64,000 nt of DNA from Bacillota bacterium (GCA_023419605.1 JAEZXR010000032.1:1-64000); one strand, 5' to 3'. Positions 26,750 through 35,612 are shown, numbered from the stretch's first letter. Translations and numbers: made by a program. The notes: a model not told the origin generated them from the sequence alone.

Positions 26750-26781
26750 TAAAAGCAGTATAAAATGTAGGGGGATTTACC

Positions 26782-27693
26782 ATGGAAACCTTTGTAGCTT
26801 TTGACTTGGAGACCACAGGGCTAAGTCCGGAATATCACCGGATTATTGAGATTGGAGCAGTAAAAGTTGTTGACGGAGTTGTAGCAGATACGTTCCACAG
26901 GCTGGTGAATCCGGGTGTGAAAATTCCTTTGCAGGCGTCCCGGATCAATCATATTACGGATGAAATGGTGAAAGATTGCCCCGATATCGAATCTGTTTTT
27001 ACAGAGTTTTTACAATTTATTGATTCAACAACACTTGTAGCTCATAATGCACAATTTGATATGGGTTTTTTGAATAAAGAGGCACGAAAAAGAAGAATGA
27101 TTCTTGGAAATCCCGTAGAGTGCACAGTGAAAATTGCCCGAAAAGTCTTAAAGGGATTGCCCAGCTATTCTCTGGAAAACCTGACAAGGCATTTTCGTAT
27201 CGACATAAAAAACAAGCATCGGGCTTTGGATGATGCTATGGGAACGGCAAAATTATACATAGAGCTGCGAGCGATCAATAAAGATGGCAGGAATAGGACC
27301 ACTGGCGCGGATCACAAAACCTGTATTTCGGTACGTGAAGTGGAAAACAGGTTGGTTGAGGAGATAAAAAACAGGGCTTACCTGGAGCGGATGACAAAAG
27401 CAATGCAGTTACTGGAGTCGGGTGCGGATATTGAGAGCATTGCGGGTACTGTGGGTATTACTCCTGGAACTCTCGCAAATTATTGTGCCAAGCTCCGAAC
27501 GGAATATGGGTATAACTATTTGCATTATGTAAGTGTACCGGAGGAACTGGAAAAAAGAGTGACAGATTTATTGATTGCAGGCAGTTGTAGACGAATGAGG
27601 GACATTGTAGAACGATTGAACGCTAAAGATGCTATGGCGTTGTTCTGGATTCGGCTGGTTTTGGACAAGCACAATGTAGATATGGCCTATTAA
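26782..27693 (+). CDS. DnaQ-like 3'-5' exonuclease with C-terminal helix-turn-helix
   Basis: Residues 1-170 of this 303-residue protein form a DEDDh exonuclease: FDLETTG (Asp, Glu), VAHNAQFDMGF (Asp) and KHRALDDAMGTAKLY (His, Asp), as in PolC epsilon domains. Residues about 200-300 contain a helix-turn-helix of the type found at RecQ C termini (HTH_40), MQLLESGADIESIAGTVG and ITPGTLANYCAKL. The fusion suggests nuclease targeting or a repair role. TAGGGGG precedes ATG. It is single, with its own promoter and a terminator downstream. Confidence 0.88.
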   Translation: METFVAFDLETTGLSPEYHRIIEIGAVKVVDGVVADTFHRLVNPGVKIPLQASRINHITDEMVKDCPDIESVFTEFLQFIDSTTLVAHNAQFDMGFLNKEARKRRMILGNPVECTVKIARKVLKGLPSYSLENLTRHFRIDIKNKHRALDDAMGTAKLYIELRAINKDGRNRTTGADHKTCISVREVENRLVEEIKNRAYLERMTKAMQLLESGADIESIAGTVGITPGTLANYCAKLRTEYGYNYLHYVSVPEELEKRVTDLLIAGSCRRMRDIVERLNAKDAMALFWIRLVLDKHNVDMAY

Positions 27694-27715
27694 AATCGGA
27701 ATCGATGTATGTGGG

Positions 27716-27757
27716 GAAGCAGGTTGCCGTGAGTAGGGAGGGTGACCTGCTTCTTTT
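27716..27757 (+). terminator. Terminator after the exonuclease gene
   Basis: GAAGCAGGT (27716-27724) pairs with ACCTGCTTC (27745-27753), followed by TTTTGCTTTG. Confidence 0.75.
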
Positions 27758-27968
27758 GCTTTGTTTTTAGAACGATATAAGAGAGTATCCGTAAGTCCGG
27801 GGCTTTTCTAATAAAATGCACCCTGATCATAGGATTGTATCTGCAATCCGTTCTTAACAGCCGTAATTCTAAAATAGTGTATGCTTATAACTGAAAATGT
27901 TCCTTGAATGTATGGATGGGCCTGTGACATTATAGTTAGAGTAAGGGAAAACTTTTGTGGAGGTTGTT

Positions 27969-29093
27969 ATGAACGAACAAAGGGATGACGAAGTTACAAC
28001 AAAGATGCAGAGTTGGTCGGCCCGGATGTCCGACTCCGTGATGGAACGGGATCCGATTTTTCCGGAAAAATGGTCTTATGATTATGGCGTTGTATTCAAA
28101 GGAATGGAACAGGTATGGTTGAAGACAGGAAAAGCGGAATATTTTGACTATATCAAAAGGAGTATGGATGTCTTCGTTGATGAAGGGGGAAACATCAAAA
28201 CATATAGTCCAAGCATTAACAATATTGACTATATCAATAACGGAAAGCTGCTTTTCCTGCTATTCAGGCGAACGGGGGATGAGCGGTACAAAAAGGCGGC
28301 ATTTTTATTGAGAAGCCAGTTGAAAACACATCCGAGAACCAGTGAAGGCGGCTTCTGGCATAAAGAGATCTATCCCCACCAAATGTGGCTGGACGGTCTC
28401 TATATGGGAGCTCCCTTTTATGCGGAATTTGCAAAAACCTTTAATGAACCGGAGTCCTTTGATGATGTTGCAAAGCAGGTTCTGCTGATGAACAAGCATG
28501 CAAGAGATCCGAAAATCGGTTTGCTATATCACGGATGGGACGAAAGCCGGGAACAGCAATGGGCGGATAAGGAAACGGGTTGTTCTCCGAATTTCTGGGG
28601 ACGTGCTATGGGGTGGTATTCCATGGCCATCGTAGATGTTCTGGATTACTTACCGGAAGACCACAGAAACAGGGGAGACATCATTGACATATTGAATAAC
28701 ATGGTTGCAGCTTTGGTGAAAGTCCAGGACAAAGCAACAGGTCTGTGGTATCAGGTACTGGATCAAGGGGGAAGGGAAGGAAATTACCTGGAGGCTTCTG
28801 CTTCCTGTATGTATCTATACGCCATGGCAAAGGCGATTCGCCAGGGATACATCGGTAAGGAATATTTGGATGCAGCACATAAAGCCTATGAAGGAATCAT
28901 CAGTAATTTTGTTGAAGTGGATGCAGAGGGCCTGGTGAACCTTAAAGGAACCTGTATGGTAGCGGGCTTGGGGGGAACTCCCTATAGGGATGGAAGCTAT
29001 GCGTACTATATCAATGAACCGATCCGGTATAACGATTTAAAGGGCATCGGAGCATTTATCCTGGGCTGTGCGGAAATGGAAAAAATTCTATAG
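27969..29093 (+). CDS. Unsaturated rhamnogalacturonyl hydrolase (GH105), copy 1
   Basis: The 374-residue protein lacks a signal peptide, so it acts in the cytoplasm. It has the alpha/alpha-barrel signatures of GH105 (YteR/YesR): HQMWLDGLYMGAPFYAEFAK with the catalytic Asp, LLYHGWDESR, GCSPNFWGRAMGWYSMAI and GNYLEASASCMYLYAMAK. The enzyme removes the 4,5-unsaturated galacturonic acid left by rhamnogalacturonan lyases. ATG 27969 is used because GGAGG stands 5 bases before it; an in-frame GTG at 27957 overlaps that site. A GH28 gene follows after 36 bases. Confidence 0.93.
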   Translation: MNEQRDDEVTTKMQSWSARMSDSVMERDPIFPEKWSYDYGVVFKGMEQVWLKTGKAEYFDYIKRSMDVFVDEGGNIKTYSPSINNIDYINNGKLLFLLFRRTGDERYKKAAFLLRSQLKTHPRTSEGGFWHKEIYPHQMWLDGLYMGAPFYAEFAKTFNEPESFDDVAKQVLLMNKHARDPKIGLLYHGWDESREQQWADKETGCSPNFWGRAMGWYSMAIVDVLDYLPEDHRNRGDIIDILNNMVAALVKVQDKATGLWYQVLDQGGREGNYLEASASCMYLYAMAKAIRQGYIGKEYLDAAHKAYEGIISNFVEVDAEGLVNLKGTCMVAGLGGTPYRDGSYAYYINEPIRYNDLKGIGAFILGCAEMEKIL

Positions 29094-29129
29094 AAGCTTT
29101 TTGAATTTTAAAAATAGGAGATGTTATAA

Positions 29130-30641
29130 ATGTACGATAAAAATCTAAGTACAATATTTGATATTACTGCATTCGGTGCGGTTCCGGGAAGCGGTACCTC
29201 CTGTACGGAAGCTGTCAAGGGTGCTGTAGAGGCGTGTAGAAAGGCGGGAGGAGGTACTGTGTACATTCCGGCAGGAGAATTTATTACAGGCCCCATCCAC
29301 ATGGTAAGCAACATGACCTTATATCTGGATGCCGGAGCCCGTTTGCTCTTCGTTCAGAATAAGGAGGAATATCCGCTGGTTTACACGCGATGGGAAGGAG
29401 CGGAGCATCATGCCTATTCTCCCTTAATCTATGGCTTCAACCTGGAAAATATCGCTGTCATGGGACGAGGAATCCTGGACGGCCAGGGAGAATACTGGTG
29501 GAAGCTGGAGAGAAGTAAAAGTCTGGAAAATCCCCGACCCCGCTTTATCAGCTTTGAAAGCTGCAATAACATTCTTATTGAAGGGGTCACGCTGTTAAAT
29601 TCTCCAGCCTGGACCGTGAACCCAATACGGAGTCAAAATATTACCATTCATAAGATTGCCATTAAAAATCCGGCGGATTCACCCAATACGGATGGAATCA
29701 ATCCCGACTCCTGCAAAAATGTCCGCATATCCAACTGCCATGTGGACGTAGGCGATGACTGTATTACTATTAAATCGGGTACGGAAGACTGCTCTGTCAG
29801 AGTGCCTTGTGAGAATATTACCGTAACCAACTGTACCATGGTCCACGGACATGGCGGAGTTGTCATCGGTAGTGAAATGAGTGGTGATGTCCGCAATGTT
29901 GTAATCACGAACTGTGTTTTTGAAGGTACGGACCGCGGGATTAGAATGAAATCCAGAAGAGGACGCGGCGGTGTTGTGGAGGATATCAGGATCAACAACA
30001 TTGTGATGAAGGACGTTATAAGTCCTATCGTTCTCCATTTGTTCTACTACTGTGGGCCAAAAGGAAAAGATAAATATGTCTGGGACAAGAGCCCCTACCC
30101 TGTAGATCAGGGGACTCCTGCTTTCCGCCGCATTCATTTCAGCAATATAACAGCCAGAAATGTTCATGCAGCAGCAGGGTTTATCTATGGACTCCCTGAA
30201 ATGCCGTTGGAAGAAATCACCTTTGATAATATTTCGGTGGAAATGGCAGAAAATGCAGTTCCAGGAATGCCTGCCATGATGAGCAATCTGGAACCGGTGG
30301 CTAAAAAAGGCTTTTTCGGTTGCAACACAAAGGACATACGGTTCAACAATGTTAAGGTGACCGGGCAGGACGGGCCGGCTTTCCATATCGAGGATTCGCA
30401 AAATATTGAATTTGCCGGCTGTTCGGGAGAAGGAATTCATAATGGAGAGCCTGTGATTGTCCTCAGTTGTGTGAGGAATGCATTTATTCATGGCTGTAGG
30501 TCCACCGGGGAGAAGGAAGTATTTGCAGAGCTTGTGGGTGCGGATACAGCAGGAATTGAGTTTGCGGGCAATTCTAAAAATATAAGCCGGAAGAATGTAA
30601 AATTGACTGGAGGAGCACTGGAAGCATCCGTAGAGTTCTAA
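29130..30641 (+). CDS. Polygalacturonase-type glycoside hydrolase (GH28)
   Basis: The 503-residue right-handed beta-helix protein has the GH28 catalytic sites NTDGINPDSCKNV, DVGDDCITIKSG and GHGGVVIGSE with conserved Asp, Asp pair and His. There is no signal peptide, so it should cleave imported oligogalacturonides or rhamnogalacturonan fragments from an end, as expected for an exo-enzyme. ATG follows TAGGAG. It is the second gene of a two-gene operon with GH105 and ends at a strong terminator. Linkage specificity is inferred. Confidence 0.92.
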   Translation: MYDKNLSTIFDITAFGAVPGSGTSCTEAVKGAVEACRKAGGGTVYIPAGEFITGPIHMVSNMTLYLDAGARLLFVQNKEEYPLVYTRWEGAEHHAYSPLIYGFNLENIAVMGRGILDGQGEYWWKLERSKSLENPRPRFISFESCNNILIEGVTLLNSPAWTVNPIRSQNITIHKIAIKNPADSPNTDGINPDSCKNVRISNCHVDVGDDCITIKSGTEDCSVRVPCENITVTNCTMVHGHGGVVIGSEMSGDVRNVVITNCVFEGTDRGIRMKSRRGRGGVVEDIRINNIVMKDVISPIVLHLFYYCGPKGKDKYVWDKSPYPVDQGTPAFRRIHFSNITARNVHAAAGFIYGLPEMPLEEITFDNISVEMAENAVPGMPAMMSNLEPVAKKGFFGCNTKDIRFNNVKVTGQDGPAFHIEDSQNIEFAGCSGEGIHNGEPVIVLSCVRNAFIHGCRSTGEKEVFAELVGADTAGIEFAGNSKNISRKNVKLTGGALEASVEF

Positions 30642-30649
30642 TCATAAAT

Positions 30650-30697
30650 AAAATGGAGTCGGGGACCCGAATGTGGTCCCCGACTCCATTTTATTTT
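30650..30697 (+). terminator. Bidirectional terminator
   Basis: AAAATGGAGTCGGGGACC (30650-30667) is perfectly complementary to 30675-30692, followed by TATTTTT. It separates the GH28 gene from the convergent SGNH gene. Confidence 0.9.
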
Positions 30698-30749
30698 TAT
30701 AGCCCGTGGCTATCTCTCAAAGTACACCACTGGAATGGGTAAAAGAATT

Positions 30750-31400
30750 CTAATCCTTTTGGAAAACGCGGACGAGTTCCTCGAATACGATTCCGGCATA
30801 AACTTCATTTCCAAAAGAGGTGAGATGAACGCCATCGATATCAAGAAATTTTTCGAGATCCACATTTTTTTCCCGAAGTTTTACGGGCATATCAATAGTA
30901 GGTACGTTTAATTCCGACGCCACTTTCCGTACCGTATCATTATAAGGCTCGATATTCTCCTGGTATGTTCTGCCGTTACCCTGGTGAAGGAATTTTCCTT
31001 CAAAGGGCAACAACAGATGGTTTACGATGAAAATGCAGCTGCCCCCATGCTCCAGGACAATCCTGTGGAATTCCCGGAGGTTCTTTTCATATTCTGCAAT
31101 GCCTACCCGGGGAACGTTGGCCCAGGGCCTGTGATTGCTGTCATTCACTCCGAATTCCACTAGTAGAGTACCCGGCAGATTCGGAATGACATCGCTATCC
31201 AGCCGGTCAAATGCGTTTGCAGTGGTATTTCCGTTAACACCCTTGTTAATAACCCCAAACCTATATTTATCCCATCCATTGAGCTTGGTCTGCAATATGC
31301 CGGGCCAACCACCGTTGGTTATGGAATCACCGAAACAAATGATTTTCATAATTTTCTTTTTTTGAAGGCTTTCCTCTTCTTTTAATTTGTCGATATCCAT
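30750..31400 (-). CDS. SGNH/GDSL hydrolase, probable acetylesterase
   Basis: The 216-residue cytoplasmic protein has the four SGNH blocks: ICFGDSITNG (Ser), NKGVNGNT (Gly), EFGVNDS (Asn) and DGVHLTSFG (Asp, His). Size and motifs fit carbohydrate acetylesterases such as the rhamnogalacturonan acetylesterases RhgT/YesT, and the neighbours support removal of acetyl groups from rhamnogalacturonan pieces. GGAGG precedes ATG by 10 bases. The 16-residue Lys/Glu-rich extension before MKIICFGDS is uncommon, and a downstream start there is possible. Confidence 0.85.
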   Translation of the reverse strand: MDIDKLKEEESLQKKKIMKIICFGDSITNGGWPGILQTKLNGWDKYRFGVINKGVNGNTTANAFDRLDSDVIPNLPGTLLVEFGVNDSNHRPWANVPRVGIAEYEKNLREFHRIVLEHGGSCIFIVNHLLLPFEGKFLHQGNGRTYQENIEPYNDTVRKVASELNVPTIDMPVKLREKNVDLEKFLDIDGVHLTSFGNEVYAGIVFEELVRVFQKD

Positions 31401-31463
31401 GAATTATATTCCTCCAATTTGTTAAAATGTAGGGATGCGGTAACGCCTTGCACCAATTCTCTT

Positions 31464-31491
31464 ATAATACTACAAAATCACCAATAATCAA
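31464..31491 (-). promoter_or_regulatory. Promoter of the SGNH gene
   Basis: On the minus strand TTGATT (31491-31486) and TATTAT (31469-31464) are 16 bases apart, about 64 bases before the start. Confidence 0.5.
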
Positions 31492-31636
31492 AGGGATTCT
31501 AAGAATCTGGAAGATCATCCGGAGAGATGTATCTGGGTTCCGGGTATTCTTCTAAAGGTGAGGGAGCCAACATTGATTCCTGCACAACAAACAACATTGT
31601 ATAGTTTGTTATTCTACATTTTTACGATTTATTAAG

Positions 31637-31665
31637 TTGATTATTTGTCTATTATCTATTATAAT
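31637..31665 (+). promoter_or_regulatory. Promoter of the decarboxylase operon
   Basis: TTGATT (31637-31642) and TATAAT (31660-31665) have a 17-base spacer. The leader to the first start is about 125 bases. The gap 31401-31795 holds this promoter, the opposing one at 31464 and nothing else I can name. Confidence 0.6.
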
Positions 31666-31795
31666 GGAATTATGTAAGACCTGGAATTTTTACCCAAGCA
31701 AATTCCTTCAACGGATTTGCAACTGGGTGGAGGAACAGGCTGAAACAACAGTTTTCTAGCAATGAAGCAATACTAGTAAAAGGAGTGTGGTTACT

Positions 31796-33172
31796 ATGAA
31801 AGTGAACATTACGGAAACCGTTCTGAGAGACGCTAACCAATCCCTTATTGCAACAAGAATGCGATATGAAGACTTTGCTACTATTCTTGAAGAAATGGAC
31901 AACGCTGGATATTACTCCATTGAATGCTGGGGTGGTGCGACTTTTGATTCGTGTCTCAGATATCTTGGTGAGGACCCATGGGAAAGGCTCAGGAAACTTA
32001 AATCAAAATTGAAAAAAACAAAGCTCCAGATGCTCCTAAGAGGGCAGAACTTACTGGGATACAAGCATTACCCGGATGATGTCGTAAGAAAATTCATCCA
32101 GTGTTCCATACAAAATGGGATGGACATTATACGAATATTCGATGCCCTTAATGATTTTAGAAATATTCAGGTGTCGGTGGAGGAAACATTGAAATGCGGG
32201 GGCCACGCCCAGGGAACCATTGCCTATACCACAAGCCCCATCCATAGTTTGGAGAGCTATACCCGGATGGGGGAGCAGCTTGAAAAGATGGGGGTAGACT
32301 CCATTTGTGTAAAGGATATGGCGGGTATTATGGGACCCAAGGAGGCTTATGACCTCATAAAGGCTTTAAAGCAAACCGTTAAAATTCCAGTATTTTTGCA
32401 TACGCATTCAACTACGGGACTCGGACCCATCACCTATTTTAAAGCCATTGAAGCTGGCTGTGACGGAATTGATACTGCAATATCGGCGTTTTCCGGCGGA
32501 ACCTCCCAACCTGCCACGGAGTCGCTGCATTATGCAGTAAAACAGATGGGGTATCAGACAGGCTTAAATGAAGGAGAGTTAAAGAAAATCAACGATTTTT
32601 TCAAACCCGTCAAGGAAAGGTTCATCCAGTCCAATGTGTTGGATACCTATGTATTGGGAACAGAGACCGATGCGCTTGTGTATCAGATTCCGGGCGGAAT
32701 GCTGTCAAATTTGATTGCCCAGCTTAAACAGCAAAATGCGATGGACAAGCTTGACGCGGTTTTGCAGGAAACGCCCCGGGTGAGAAAGGATTTAGGATAT
32801 CCTCCTTTGGTTACACCCATGAGTCAGATGGTGGGTGTTCAAGCAGCCACCAATGTCCTGCTGGGAGAAAGATATAAGAGTGTATCCAAGGAAATTAAAT
32901 CCTATTTAAAGGGCGAATACGGTAAAGCTCCCGGTGAGGTTGATGCGGAGCTTGTTAAAAGGGTATTAGGAAACGAAGTGCCTATTACGAGAAGATTTGC
33001 AGATACATTGGAGCCGGAGTTTGACAAGATAAAAAATCAGGTTAAAAGCATGGCAAAAACCGATGAGGATGTATTGTCCTACATTCTCTTCCCGCAGGTT
33101 GCAGAAAAGTTCTTCAAAGAAAAGGAAGAGCTTTCGGCGCGCAAGGTCTCTTACACGATCGTCAAAGTGTAA
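31796..33172 (+). CDS. Carboxyltransferase subunit of a Na+-pumping decarboxylase (OadA / PycB-like)
   Basis: The 458-residue protein is a DRE-TIM carboxyltransferase (ITETVLRDANQSLIATRMR, RGQNLLGYKHYPDD, VCVKDMAG-like CVKDMAGIMGP and HTHSTTGLG with metal His residues). It moves CO2 from oxaloacetate (or methylmalonyl-CoA type substrates) to biotin. It lacks a C-terminal biotin domain; that is encoded separately two genes on. ATG 31796 follows AAAGGAGTG; GTG 31787 is an alternative. It is the first gene of the five-gene pump operon. Confidence 0.9.
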   Translation: MKVNITETVLRDANQSLIATRMRYEDFATILEEMDNAGYYSIECWGGATFDSCLRYLGEDPWERLRKLKSKLKKTKLQMLLRGQNLLGYKHYPDDVVRKFIQCSIQNGMDIIRIFDALNDFRNIQVSVEETLKCGGHAQGTIAYTTSPIHSLESYTRMGEQLEKMGVDSICVKDMAGIMGPKEAYDLIKALKQTVKIPVFLHTHSTTGLGPITYFKAIEAGCDGIDTAISAFSGGTSQPATESLHYAVKQMGYQTGLNEGELKKINDFFKPVKERFIQSNVLDTYVLGTETDALVYQIPGGMLSNLIAQLKQQNAMDKLDAVLQETPRVRKDLGYPPLVTPMSQMVGVQAATNVLLGERYKSVSKEIKSYLKGEYGKAPGEVDAELVKRVLGNEVPITRRFADTLEPEFDKIKNQVKSMAKTDEDVLSYILFPQVAEKFFKEKEELSARKVSYTIVKV

Positions 33173-33184
33173 AGGAGGGTGTGT

Positions 33185-33511
33185 ATGGCGATAACAGATG
33201 GTTTTCAGGTACCCGGATTTGGAGTTGTGACACTATTAGCTGTACTGGTTGGGTTAGGCATTCTTTATATAGTTATATCTTACCGGTTTGATAAGATGCA
33301 AAAAAGTCAGGGAACGAACCCGGAGAATACAAAAGAGGAAAGTGGAGTTCCTTTGGAGCAGGAGGATGCTGGCCTCTCAACAGGACAATTGAAGCTGATC
33401 GGAGTTGACGAGAAAACTGCTGCAATGATTATGGCCATTGTTAGTCATGAATCAGGCATTACATTGTCAGAATTGCAGTTTATATCAATCAAGGCCCTTG
33501 ATGAATCGTGA
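33185..33511 (+). CDS. Decarboxylase pump gamma subunit (OadG-like)
   Basis: The 108-residue protein has one N-terminal membrane helix (VVTLLAVLVGLGILYIVISY), a charged spacer and a C-terminal segment, ELQFISIKALDES. This is the OadG pattern, which links carboxyltransferase and membrane subunits. The ribosome site AAAGGAGGG overlaps the previous stop, and ATG 33185 fits its spacing better than GTG 33179. It lies between the carboxyltransferase and biotin carrier genes. Confidence 0.85.
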   Translation: MAITDGFQVPGFGVVTLLAVLVGLGILYIVISYRFDKMQKSQGTNPENTKEESGVPLEQEDAGLSTGQLKLIGVDEKTAAMIMAIVSHESGITLSELQFISIKALDES

Positions 33512-33539
33512 TGAAAAACGGATATGGAGGAGAATCGGT

Positions 33540-33929
33540 ATGAAATACATTGTTTCCATTAACGGTAAAAATTATGAGGTTGAGGTTGAAAGAGGAAAGG
33601 CCAGCATTGTTGGAACGACGGAAAGCACTGTACAGGCTGCACAGTCTTCGGTTGTTTCAACGCCGGCTCAAACCAATGCGGCACCGGCACCTCAGACAGT
33701 TGTACAATCTAATGTGGCAGGAGAGCCTATAAAGGCGCCGATGCCGGGAACCATACTGTCCATTAAGGCCAAACAGGGAACAGCCGTTAGAAAAGGTGAT
33801 GTTTTATTCATTCTGGAGGCCATGAAGATGGAAAACGAGATCGTTGCACCCAAAGACGGCATTGTTTCGATTGCAGTTGCAAGCGGAGCATCCGTTGCAA
33901 CCGGTGATGTGCTTGCTGCAATTCAATAA
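33540..33929 (+). CDS. Biotin carboxyl carrier protein of the pump
   Basis: The 129-residue protein has an N-terminal strand region (MKYIVSINGKNYEVEVERG), an Ala/Pro/Gln/Thr-rich hinge (about 30-62) and a biotinyl domain with the biotin-acceptor Lys in EAMKMEN. It shuttles the carboxyl group to the membrane subunit. ATG 33540 is set by ATGGAGGAG at 33524-33532. The swinging hinge is typical of separate carrier subunits in Clostridia. Confidence 0.93.
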   Translation: MKYIVSINGKNYEVEVERGKASIVGTTESTVQAAQSSVVSTPAQTNAAPAPQTVVQSNVAGEPIKAPMPGTILSIKAKQGTAVRKGDVLFILEAMKMENEIVAPKDGIVSIAVASGASVATGDVLAAIQ

Positions 33930-33978
33930 AGGCGGATAGCATGATACAACTATATTGATTTTTAGGAGGCTTATAAAA

Positions 33979-35091
33979 ATGAATGAGTTATTAGCCGGAA
34001 TAAATAATCTGCAGCCAGGGAATCTCATCATGTTTGCAGTAGCTGGGATACTTATCTATCTGGCGATTAAAAAGGAATATGAGCCGATGCTGCTTTTACC
34101 CATCGGGTTTGGCGCTATTTTGGCCAATATTCCGTTATCCTCAGCGATTGGCGGAGAGGGGTTTTTGTCCATCCTGTATGAAGCAGGAATCAAGACAGAA
34201 CTTTTTCCGGTACTGATCTTTATTGCCGTGGGTGCTATGATTGATTTTAAACCGTTGCTGCAGAATCCCTTCATGCTTTTTTTCGGCGCCGCTGCACAGT
34301 TTGGAATTTTTGCCACACTGATCATTGCAATTGTGTTAGGATTTGATTTAAAGGAAGCGGCTTCCATTGCCATTATCGGTGCAGCAGATGGACCCACTTC
34401 CATATATGTAGCCCTGAAATTTGCAGAAGGTTTGCTGGCACCCATCTCTGTTGCAGCGTATTCCTATATGGCGTTGGTTCCCATCATCCAACCTCCGGTC
34501 ATTAGAGCGCTGACCTCCAAGAAAGAGAGAATGATTCGCATGGAGTATACGCAGGTGGGGATACCAAAAGTGGTTGAAATCCTGTTTCCCATTGTCATCA
34601 CATTGGTGGCAGGCATAATAGCGCCTATTAGTGTTGCACTGGTAGGTTCACTGATGTTCGGCAACCTCATTAGAGTGTGCGGTGTTTTGGACAGGCTTTC
34701 AAGTACGGCGCAGAACGAGTTGGCCAATCTGGTAACTATTTTGCTGGGAATTACCATAGGGTCCACTATGATCGCGAAGGATTTTCTGCGGGCCGATACG
34801 CTGATGATCATGGGAATGGGACTTGTGGCTTTTGTTTTCGATACGGCAGGGGGGGTTGTTTTTGCAAAAATCCTGAATCTGTTCCTGAAGCAAAAAGTCA
34901 ATCCTATGGTGGGGGCCGCAGGCATATCTGCTTTCCCGATGTCGGCAAGGGTTATTCAGAGAATGGCAAAGGAAGAGGATCCCACCAACTTCATACTGAT
35001 GCAGTCTATTAGTGCAAATGTAGCAGGTCAGCTTGGTTCCATTATCGCCGGCGGACTGCTGCTGGCTCTTGTACCTGCACTTTTAAAGTAG
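33979..35091 (+). CDS. Na+-translocating decarboxylase beta subunit (OadB-like)
   Basis: The 370-residue membrane protein decarboxylates carboxybiotin and exports Na+. It shows about ten helices and the conserved segments PIGFGAILANIPL, IFIAVGAMIDF, AAIIGAADGPTSIY-like IGAADGPTSIY, and GAAGISAFPMSARV near the end. Length matches OadB/GcdB/MmdB. ATG 33979 follows AGGAGGC. Substrate (oxaloacetate, methylmalonyl-CoA or glutaconyl-CoA) is set by the first gene, whose motifs favour oxaloacetate or pyruvate-type carboxylation. Confidence 0.92.
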   Translation: MNELLAGINNLQPGNLIMFAVAGILIYLAIKKEYEPMLLLPIGFGAILANIPLSSAIGGEGFLSILYEAGIKTELFPVLIFIAVGAMIDFKPLLQNPFMLFFGAAAQFGIFATLIIAIVLGFDLKEAASIAIIGAADGPTSIYVALKFAEGLLAPISVAAYSYMALVPIIQPPVIRALTSKKERMIRMEYTQVGIPKVVEILFPIVITLVAGIIAPISVALVGSLMFGNLIRVCGVLDRLSSTAQNELANLVTILLGITIGSTMIAKDFLRADTLMIMGMGLVAFVFDTAGGVVFAKILNLFLKQKVNPMVGAAGISAFPMSARVIQRMAKEEDPTNFILMQSISANVAGQLGSIIAGGLLLALVPALLK

Positions 35092-35103
35092 GAGGGATGA
35101 AAA

Positions 35104-35259
35104 ATGTTTAATTTTGAGACTAGTACATTGTATGCGGGTTTGCAGGTTGTGCTTTATGGATTGAGCGGGGTCTTTTTCGTGCTGATTCTGTTTTATCTAT
35201 TGATTAAATATATGATGGCCGTGGCCAAAAAACTTCCTTCAAAAGGGGACAAGGAATAA
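35104..35259 (+). CDS. OadG-related small transporter subunit
   Basis: This 51-residue protein is MFNFETSTLYAGLQVV..., with one strong membrane helix (LSGVFFVLILFYLLIKYMM) and a basic C-terminal tail (KKLPSKGDKE). GGAGG sits between the previous stop and its ATG. Small single-helix proteins of this kind occur next to OadB-type genes in Clostridia and are annotated as OadG-related small subunits. It closes the pump operon; a second accessory helix beside the normal gamma subunit is worth noting. Confidence 0.75.
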   Translation: MFNFETSTLYAGLQVVLYGLSGVFFVLILFYLLIKYMMAVAKKLPSKGDKE

Positions 35260-35279
35260 GTCCGTATCGGTTTTTTCAG

Positions 35280-35510
35280 AAGAGACAGGCAAGCAGAAAG
35301 TGGCTGCCTGTCTCTCTTCAATTCGTAATTTGGCTGTGAGAGTGATCTGCGTAGGAAAATTTCTCCCGACCCGTAAGGAATACCTCTAAGGAAAGTGCCT
35401 GATGATGTGCCCTAGAGACATTTCCCTGCCAGGCAGCTTTCCGTTGCTGTTGAAATTTTCTGGAGCAGACCACCGAACAGAAGCCAAATTACGAATTGAA
35501 GCTGTCTCTT
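35280..35510. repeat. Long imperfect foldback (MITE-like element or structured RNA)
   Basis: A perfect 20-base inverted repeat lies at 35316-35335 and 35482-35501. Inside it, GTGATCTGC (35342-35350) pairs with GCAGACCAC (35465-35473, one mismatch), GAAAATTTC (35355-35363) pairs with GAAATTTTC (35452-35460), and GGAAAGTGCCTG (35390-35401) pairs with CAGGCAGCTTTCC (35430-35442, one bulge). The outer ends AAGAGACAG and CTGTCTCTT are also complementary. The stem is therefore nearly continuous over about 190 bases. It fills most of the gap 35260-35612 and contains no ORF. Confidence 0.7.
35281..35315 (+). terminator. Hairpin after the decarboxylase operon
   Basis: AGAGACAGGCA (35281-35291) pairs with TGCCTGTCTCT (35305-35315). 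No T-run follows, though TTTTTT precedes it. The left arm can also pair with CTGTCTCTT at 35502-35510, so this hairpin may compete with the larger foldback. Confidence 0.55.
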
Positions 35511-35612
35511 TTCAAAATTGACTCCAAAGTTATTGTATGGTAGACTAATATAATGTCAATAAATAAGGATATAAATAAGTCATACAGGCAATCTGGGGTG
35601 GAGGTAAAAAAG

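Noticed and set aside
29679..30491. Long minus-strand frame of 270 residues opposite the GH28 gene
   Set aside because: It is antisense to a clear GH28 coding region with catalytic motifs, and its own sequence is His/Cys-rich noise.
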